Shown piece after piece: positions 58,237-64,000 of a DNA stretch of 64,000 bases. The stretch is from Morella rubra. Its lineage: Eukaryota; Streptophyta; Magnoliopsida; Fagales; Myricaceae. The notes beneath the pieces are model-generated. The model had not been told where the DNA came from and made no database searches. It saw only the letters and a list, made by a program, of their open reading frames with translations. Every line of letters starts with the position of its first letter. Position 1 is the first letter of the stretch. The position numbers were made by a program, and so were the translations under genes. The DNA is taken from the NCBI GenBank assembly GCA_003952965.2, contig CM025850.1:24072246-24136245 (forward strand), given 5' to 3'.

Positions 58237-59054
58237 ACCATTTTTTGGCCCCCTAGCAAAACCCTCCGCAATGACAAATTCAAACAGTTTGGTTTAGTTG
58301 TTTGGAAAATTTATTTGCTCTTTGTATTATTAGTTAACGAACATGGTTCAATAATTGTTGAATAATTTTTTTAAAAGCTTAATTGTTTGTGCGTCACAAA
58401 GCCAGCAAAAAAAAAAAAAAAAAAAACAAACAAACAATTCAATTACAACTTTTTACAATTATTATAATATTAAAATAAGTTTAACAACCTGTTTCAGAAT
58501 TGACTTACTAGATGCATGTATCCTTTCCAATGTATGCATTCAACTACTCTCGTGTTCAAGGGGCATGATCTTGGAGTTCAAACATAATAATTGCAAGGTT
58601 GGGTAATATGGAGGAAACAAATAGTCCTAACAATTTAAAGGCTACGATTGGATAGGAAAAATAGTAATGACGAAATGAAAATGATTTTACCACAATATGG
58701 TATGCTTCAAATTTAAGCAAGGGGCATAAATCCAAATGATCAGCTAATTTTGAATGAGTTTTTTTTTTTTTTTGGATAACGAAGGCCAATCTGCACTATA
58801 ATCTTTTACATAGGCTTTTGTTTTTTTAGTTTAATCTTCAATCTATTTTCTTTTGTTTTTTTACAAACAAGACAATTTCTTTCGAATGGGCTCTTTCTTA
58901 TATATGTTCTTTAATTAATAATTAATTTGTTCTTGGTTGTTTAAATCCTTGAAGGAAGTTAATTACTTAGATCTTTGCTAAATGATCATGTTTAATGATT
59001 TTGCATATCTTGATGTATGGTTTGCATGTATCATATTAGCCTTAGACCCGTTTG
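58237..59054. other. Left part of the third CACTA unit, or flank; no gene
   Basis: AT-rich with poly(A) (about 58407-58424) and poly(T) runs. A hairpin-bearing transposase leader begins at about 59040. I could not find a CACTA terminus between 58237 and 59040. Confidence 0.4.
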
Positions 59055-59120
59055 AGAATTATTGTATGACATGCACCAAGAATGTCATACAATAATTCTT
59101 GAATTGTCCAAGTTTGGACA
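59055..59120 (+). promoter_or_regulatory. Double hairpin in the transposase leader, third unit
   Basis: AGAATTATTGTATGACAT (59055-59072) pairs perfectly over 18 bases with ATGTCATACAATAATTCT (59082-59099) across a 9-base loop. TGTCCA (59105-59110) then pairs with TGGACA (59115-59120) across AGTT. The first stem shares only its outer AGAATTA with the other two copies. Confidence 0.75.
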
Positions 59121-59483
59121 GTTTGAGATTATACGCTCTGTATTGCATGTAATTGATTGATGTTATCCATTGTCTCATGATATAGAGATTTCAGTAGGAT
59201 ATTCCTTTTGTTCTCAAGGTATATCAGTGCTAACTCGTTCTGAATTGTCAAACATATTCGACAATTCACAACAACTTAGTACAACGCATATACTTGGAGA
59301 ACTATAGGGAGATACTGCCGAAATTTCTACCGAGGTGAAGGATAACATCAGTCATTTGCAATGCAATACAATAGTATAATCTTGAATGGGATAGGACCAA
59401 CTACCTTTTAGCAAGTAGATGAAAGTCATACTACATGTCTTAGTAAGTTTTGTTGTTTGTTGTGTTTTTTAAGGGTGAGAAAG

Positions 59484-62400
59484 ATGGATAAGAGTTGGAT
59501 GAATGAAACGAATCGATTCGAGAAGAGGTATTTAGAAGGGGTAAAACAGTTTCTGGTCATGGCATGTGGATGTGTGGATAGCAAGAATGAGATTAGGTGC
59601 CCTTGTCAGCGGTGTATGAATGTATACTTTCAAGAAGTGGGGAAAGTTGAGGATCATTTGATTGTGCATGGGATTGATAAAAGTTATACTAAATGGGTGT
59701 TGCACGGTGAACCATATGGTGGGTTTAGTCATGCTGATACCACTGTATATGAAAGCAATGAGGATGAAGTGAATGATGCTGATGAACCGATCGAGGAAAT
59801 AGATGAAATGTTGGAGGATATCGGTGCGGGGATGTTTACGGGTACAACATTTGGAGATAAACATGATAATGATGAACCAACTAGAGGGGAATATGGAGCA
59901 AAGACTTTGATCACTTATTGGAAGATGTAAGACGTCCTCTTTATCCGGGTTGTGAGCGTTTTTCAAAGTTAGCATTCATGGTACGATTGATGCACATAAA
60001 GACCTTACACAATATGAGTATTGCAGCATTTAATATGGTGTTAGATTTGATCAAAGAAGCTCTTCCAGAAGGAGAGACCCTGCCTAAATCATATAGGGAG
60101 GCAAGAACCTTAAATGAGGGTCTAGGTCTTGATTATATACCCATACATGCATGTGTAAATTATTGTATTTTGTTTTGGAAGGAAACAGAAAAGTTAGAAG
60201 CGTGCCCAGTATTTGGTGAATCTAGATGGGTCAATAATGTGACAAAACGGAAGAAAGTTCCTAAGAAAGTTCTGCGTCATTTCCCATTAATACCAAGATT
60301 GCAAAAGTTGTTTATTTCAAAAAAGACGGCTGAGGACATGAGATGGCATAGAGAAAAATGGATTCTAGATGAAGACAATCTGAGGCATCGACAGACTCGT
60401 TAGCGTGGAGAGAGTTTGATAAGGATCATGAATGGTTTGGACAGGAAGCTCGCAATGCTCGTCTTGGATTAGCTTCCAATGGATTTAATCCATTTGACAA
60501 CATGAGTACGAGTTATAGCATGTGGCCAGTGGTGCTTATGCCATACAATTTGCCACCTTGGAAGTGTATGAAGGATCCATTTTTTATGATGGAGTTACTT
60601 ATTCCCAGACCAAGATCTCTAGGAAATGATATTGATGTTTACTTACAACCATTGGTGGAAGAGTTGAAAATATTATGGGTCGAAGGTGTTCGTACATTTG
60701 ATGCGTCAACATCTAATTATTTTCAAATGCATGCAGCAGTGATGTGGACTATCAATGATTTTCCAGTGTATGGTAATTTATCTAGGTGGAGTACGAAGGG
60801 AAAATTGACATGTCCGGCGTGTAACCAATCTACTGCTTCTAAATATCTACAACACAATAGAAAGATGTGCTACATGGGTCATCATTGTTATTTACCAATA
60901 GTTCGTAGTTGGAGGAAGAATCGAATAATGTTTGATGGTCAAGAAGAGTATGGGTTACCACCGGGTGAATTTTTAGGTGAGGATATATAATGCAGTTGAC
61001 GAGGGTAAGACCAGTACAATTTAGTAAATCATTAAAGAAGAGAAAACGTACTGAGGAAGAGTTGAATTGGACAAAGAAGAGTATCTTTTTTGAGTTACCA
61101 TACTGGTCAACTTTGAAAGTGCGCTACAATTTGGATGTTATGCACATTGAGAAAAATATATGTGACAATATTATTGGGACATTGTTGAATATCGAGGGTA
61201 AGACGAAAGATACAGTGAACTCTCGAAAAGATTTAGCTAAGATGAAGGTGAAGAGGGATTTACATCTATAACCTTGTGGTCAATCCTATGTTATGCCACA
61301 TGCATGTTATACTTTAACAAAGAAAGAGAGGGTTGAATTTTGTAATTGGGTGAGAAATGTAAAGTTTCCAGACAGGTATGCTTCTAATATCTCTCGTTGT
61401 GTAAAAGAGAATGAAGGTAAAATCACCGGAATGAAAAGCCATGATTGTCACATATTTCTACAGTGTCTGCTTCCAGTTGCCATTCGTGGTTTTTTGAGCA
61501 AAGATGTTCAGGATGCAATAACGAAGCTGAGCCTATTTTTTAGGGATTTGAGTTCACGTACATAAAATATGGATGTGTTGAGGTGTTTGGACGAAGATAT
61601 TGGCATGATCCTATGTAAATTAGAGAGAATATTTCCACCTTCATTCTTTGATATAATGGTTCATTTAGCTGTCACCTTCCTTGTGAAGCTATCCTTGCTG
61701 GCTAGTACAATATCGATGGATGTATCTGATGGAGCGGTTTTTGGGGCGACTTAAACAGTTTGCACGCAATAAAGCAGGCGCAGAGGGATCAATTGCTGAG
61801 GCATATGTGGATTACGAGTGTCTGACATTCTGTTCTACGTATCTTGGTGGTATTGAGACACGTTTTAACAGAGGGGACAGAAATATTGTTGGAGAAAATG
61901 AGCATCTGACACGTGATAAGTTCAGTATTTTTTCACAAGATGTCAGGCCATTAGGAGTTGAAGTAGGGTATGATTTGTTGGGAGCAGAGTTCAAAAAAGC
62001 TAGATGGTACGTGTTGAACAATTGCTTTGAGATTGATGCATACCTGAAGTAAGTTTTCAATTATATTTCATATTGAATTTTTTTCATTTTCAATTTCTTT
62101 ACATACATTTTTATTGATTAATGGTATAACTATAGTGAGCATATTGACATTCTAAAGAGACAAAGTTCAACCAATGTCGAGAGTCAGCATGAGGAAGAGT
62201 TTTCCGAGTGGTTCAAGAAACGTGTATGAAATTCTTAACTAAGAATGCATTTATTCTGTTTATATTGATTTTATTTGAACGGATTTGATTTGTCATTTCC
62301 CATTAATATGTTTTCTTTTCATATTTATAGATTAACAACTTGCGTGATGAAAATCCCTCGAATGTGCATGATGATTTATATGCATTACCATGTAGTCCTG

Positions 62401-63082
62401 ATGAATGTGTTAAATGATACTCTGGATGTATCATTGGAGGGGTTAGATATCACACTATTGACCGAGAATAATACCGTAAAACTCAAAATAGTGGAGTGAT
62501 TGTTCTAAGAGATCACAATGGGAAAGATATTGATTTTTATGGTGTGATATTGGATATCTTTGCATTACGATATTTACGAGGAATGTCGTGTACTTATTCA
62601 AGTGTGATTGGTGGGATGTGGAAAAACAGAATGTAGGTATACGCACAGATAAACATTTTACAAGTGTGAACACATCTCGCAAATGGTACCAAAATGATCC
62701 ATTCATACTTTGTAGTCAAGCTAACAAGTGTTTTATTTACCTGACACTGACTCTAGTGGTTACTGGCGGGTGGTTCAAAAACTTGGTCATAGGAAATATT
62801 TATGATATTCCTGAAGTGGTAGACAATGATGACAAGGAGATTGAAGAGGCAATACCGAATAAAGTCCACCAAGGAATTGAGTCCTTTCGCCCATTTGTAG
62901 ATTTTGGGGATTATGATTTGATCCCATTGCATAGAAATGATGTTGAGCCTAAAACTATAGATGCTTCAACCGAAGTAGAGGAAATGGTTGAAGAAGACAA
63001 CTTTATAGATGATGAAAGTGAGGAGGAAGAAGTCACCACCGATGAGGAAGAAAGTTTGTCGATTTCTACTGACGTCCACTGA
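59484..63082 (+). pseudogene. CACTA tnp2-type (En/Spm TNPD-like) transposase, near full length, broken
   Basis: Catalyses cut-and-paste transposition of CACTA elements. The ATG at 59484 starts the transposase-associated domain (MDKSWMNETNRFEKRYLEGV, CPCQRCMN, HLIVHGIDKSYTKW), followed by an acidic linker. Transposase_21/tnp2 spans about 59910-60990 (LYPGCERFSKLAFMVRLMHI, HACVNYCILFWKE, NGFNPFDNMSTSYSMWPVVL, MPYNLPPWKCMKDPF). After a shift come LDVMHIEKNICDNIIGTLLN (61130) and MPHACYTLTKKERVEFCNWV. DUF4218 is at 61560-62050 (LDEDIGMILCKLERIFPPSF, FLGRLKQFARNKAGAEGSIA) and the DUF4216 region at 62330-62860 (VVYLFKCDWWDVEKQNVGIR). The acidic C-terminus is at 62950-63080. Defects are frameshifts near 59900, 60388, 60988, 61680 and 62590 and stops at 61269 and 61563; an intron lies about 62051-62135. 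Confidence 0.9.
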
Positions 63083-63123
63083 TGATATGCATTGATTGTA
63101 TTTTAATTTGTTAGGTTAGCATC

Positions 63124-64000
63124 ATGGCGATAGGTGGAAAACGTCAGCGATCCCCTCTGACCGTTTCATCGGACGATGTGGAGACTTCCCAACCTATGTA
63201 GTCTACCCCAGGTACAACACTGAGGGTGTCGATTGAAACACGATAAGCAGTCCTACTCTCGCGCAGAGTAGTGTGGCCTGTAAGTTCTCTAAACCTTATA
63301 CTACTTTTGGGGTATATTGATTTTGACAATGCATTCATGTAGGTTTTAATCTTCTAAGTCACTTGTATTTTATTTGTAGCAACTACACCTGCCAAACGAG
63401 GGCGTGGGAAGTCAAGAGGAGTGACTTTTGCCAAAGTACCGGCAAGCGGTAAGATGCCAGTCAGTATCCGCGATGGGCACCGGGACACAGATGGTGTTGA
63501 ATCTAGTCGGCTTGCATCGTTGATTGGAACACTTGTTCTAACGCATGCTCCATTTGGTACACCGACCTAGGCAAATGTTCCGAATTCTATAAAAGAATAT
63601 ATCAGGGAGCGTGTATTGGTATGTATTTAATTGTTTAATTACATCGCCCTTATATATGTTACTAATTTGTTTTTATGTTCTTTTTACAGGATGACTTCGA
63701 GCTCAATTATGATCAAGGAAGATATCGAAACTGTGAATTCTATAATGAATGCAGCTTTCAAAAATCACAAGGCGAAATTACACAAACATTTTAAGATTTG
63801 GGAGCAAAGATGAAGCATTGCAACATCGTTATGGGGACATGTCTGTAGAAAATTGGATTGCATGTTGTGAACTATTCTCCCAACCTTCTTATCAGGTAAT
63901 TGTTTTGTTAAAAGCAACAACGTTTTTTTAGTAATAAGCAGATTATGGAGATTATTGCATTTGCAGGAGCGTAGTCGTATAAAGACCATTTGTGGATATA
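63124..64000 (+). pseudogene. Transposase_24-like (TNPA-type) gene, third unit, 5' four exons, runs off window
   Basis: ATG 63124 starts MAIGGKRQRSPLTVSSDD. Exons by GT-AG borders: 63124-63279, 63380-63618, 63690-63896 and from 63967 past the end. The second reads GRGKSRGVTFAKVPASGKMP, VSIRDGHRDTDGVESS and VLTHAPFGT, the third DDFELNYDQGRYRN, and the last ERSRIKTI. Intron positions match those at 47753 and 54859 although sequence identity is low, so these are older relatives. In-frame stops near 63199 and 63568 and shifts in exon 3 argue against function. Confidence 0.7.

Noticed and set aside
31332-58424. Various short tandem arrays considered as CRISPR-like or centromeric
   Set aside because: They are microsatellites, subterminal palindromes or transposon duplications; there is no regular repeat-spacer array and this is plant nuclear DNA.

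Overview
This window is nuclear DNA from a flowering plant, most likely a woody eudicot. The evidence is AT-rich sequence, GT-AG introns, a plant mitochondrial PNPase, a CYP78A-type P450, and a dense mix of plant transposable elements (hAT, CACTA, Ty3/gypsy Tekay-like, copia remnant, L1-like LINEs, MITEs). I cannot name the species. Only three host genes are recognisable. They are an intact mitochondrial ribosomal protein bL31m gene (CDS 11742-11951, plus strand), the 3' seven exons of a mitochondrial polynucleotide phosphorylase gene (15857-18587, minus strand), and the last part of a CYP78A P450 cut by a CACTA transposon (40686-41152, minus strand).

Layout, left half. A CT-rich leader-like region and a copia remnant occupy 1-2430. 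A nearly complete 5.1-kb hAT element (2446-7523) carries a decayed transposase and a striking 30-bp-phased array of palindromes near one end. Unassigned sequence follows, then bL31m, a 5'-truncated LINE (13465-14493) and the PNPase 3' half. Upstream of that half lies a minus-strand LINE, cut by a minus-strand Tekay-like gypsy element (3.55-kb LTR 20579-24132 plus integrase). A second gypsy element on the plus strand (26126-29432) is joined to it head to head. A run of exactly 1000 Ns (29433-30432) marks a scaffold join, so order and orientation across it are uncertain.

Layout, right half. 30474-36290 is a diverged direct duplication of non-coding sequence. It contains a nearly perfect 185-bp fold-back and an unclassified inserted repeat. 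36.7-39.4 kb holds TRIM-like, MITE and CACTA remnants. From 41153 to the window end almost everything is CACTA. It begins with a classic CACTA terminus inside the P450 exon and subterminal palindromes of the forms CGTCCGGACG and CGTTCGAACG. Two 7.1-kb near-identical direct repeats follow (44008-51160 and 51190-58236). A third, less deleted CACTA unit (58237 to the end) has a nearly full-length tnp2-type transposase with frameshifts and stops.

Each 7.1-kb unit carries, in order: a gene resembling the 'putative plant transposon protein' family, a transposase gene reduced to its two ends, a four-exon Transposase_24-type gene, a second member of the first family, and two consecutive exons of what looks like a captured host gene. 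The transposase leader in all three CACTA units can form the same double hairpin although the stem sequence has changed. I consider this, with the phased hAT palindromes and the cargo genes of the CACTA units, the most interesting content.
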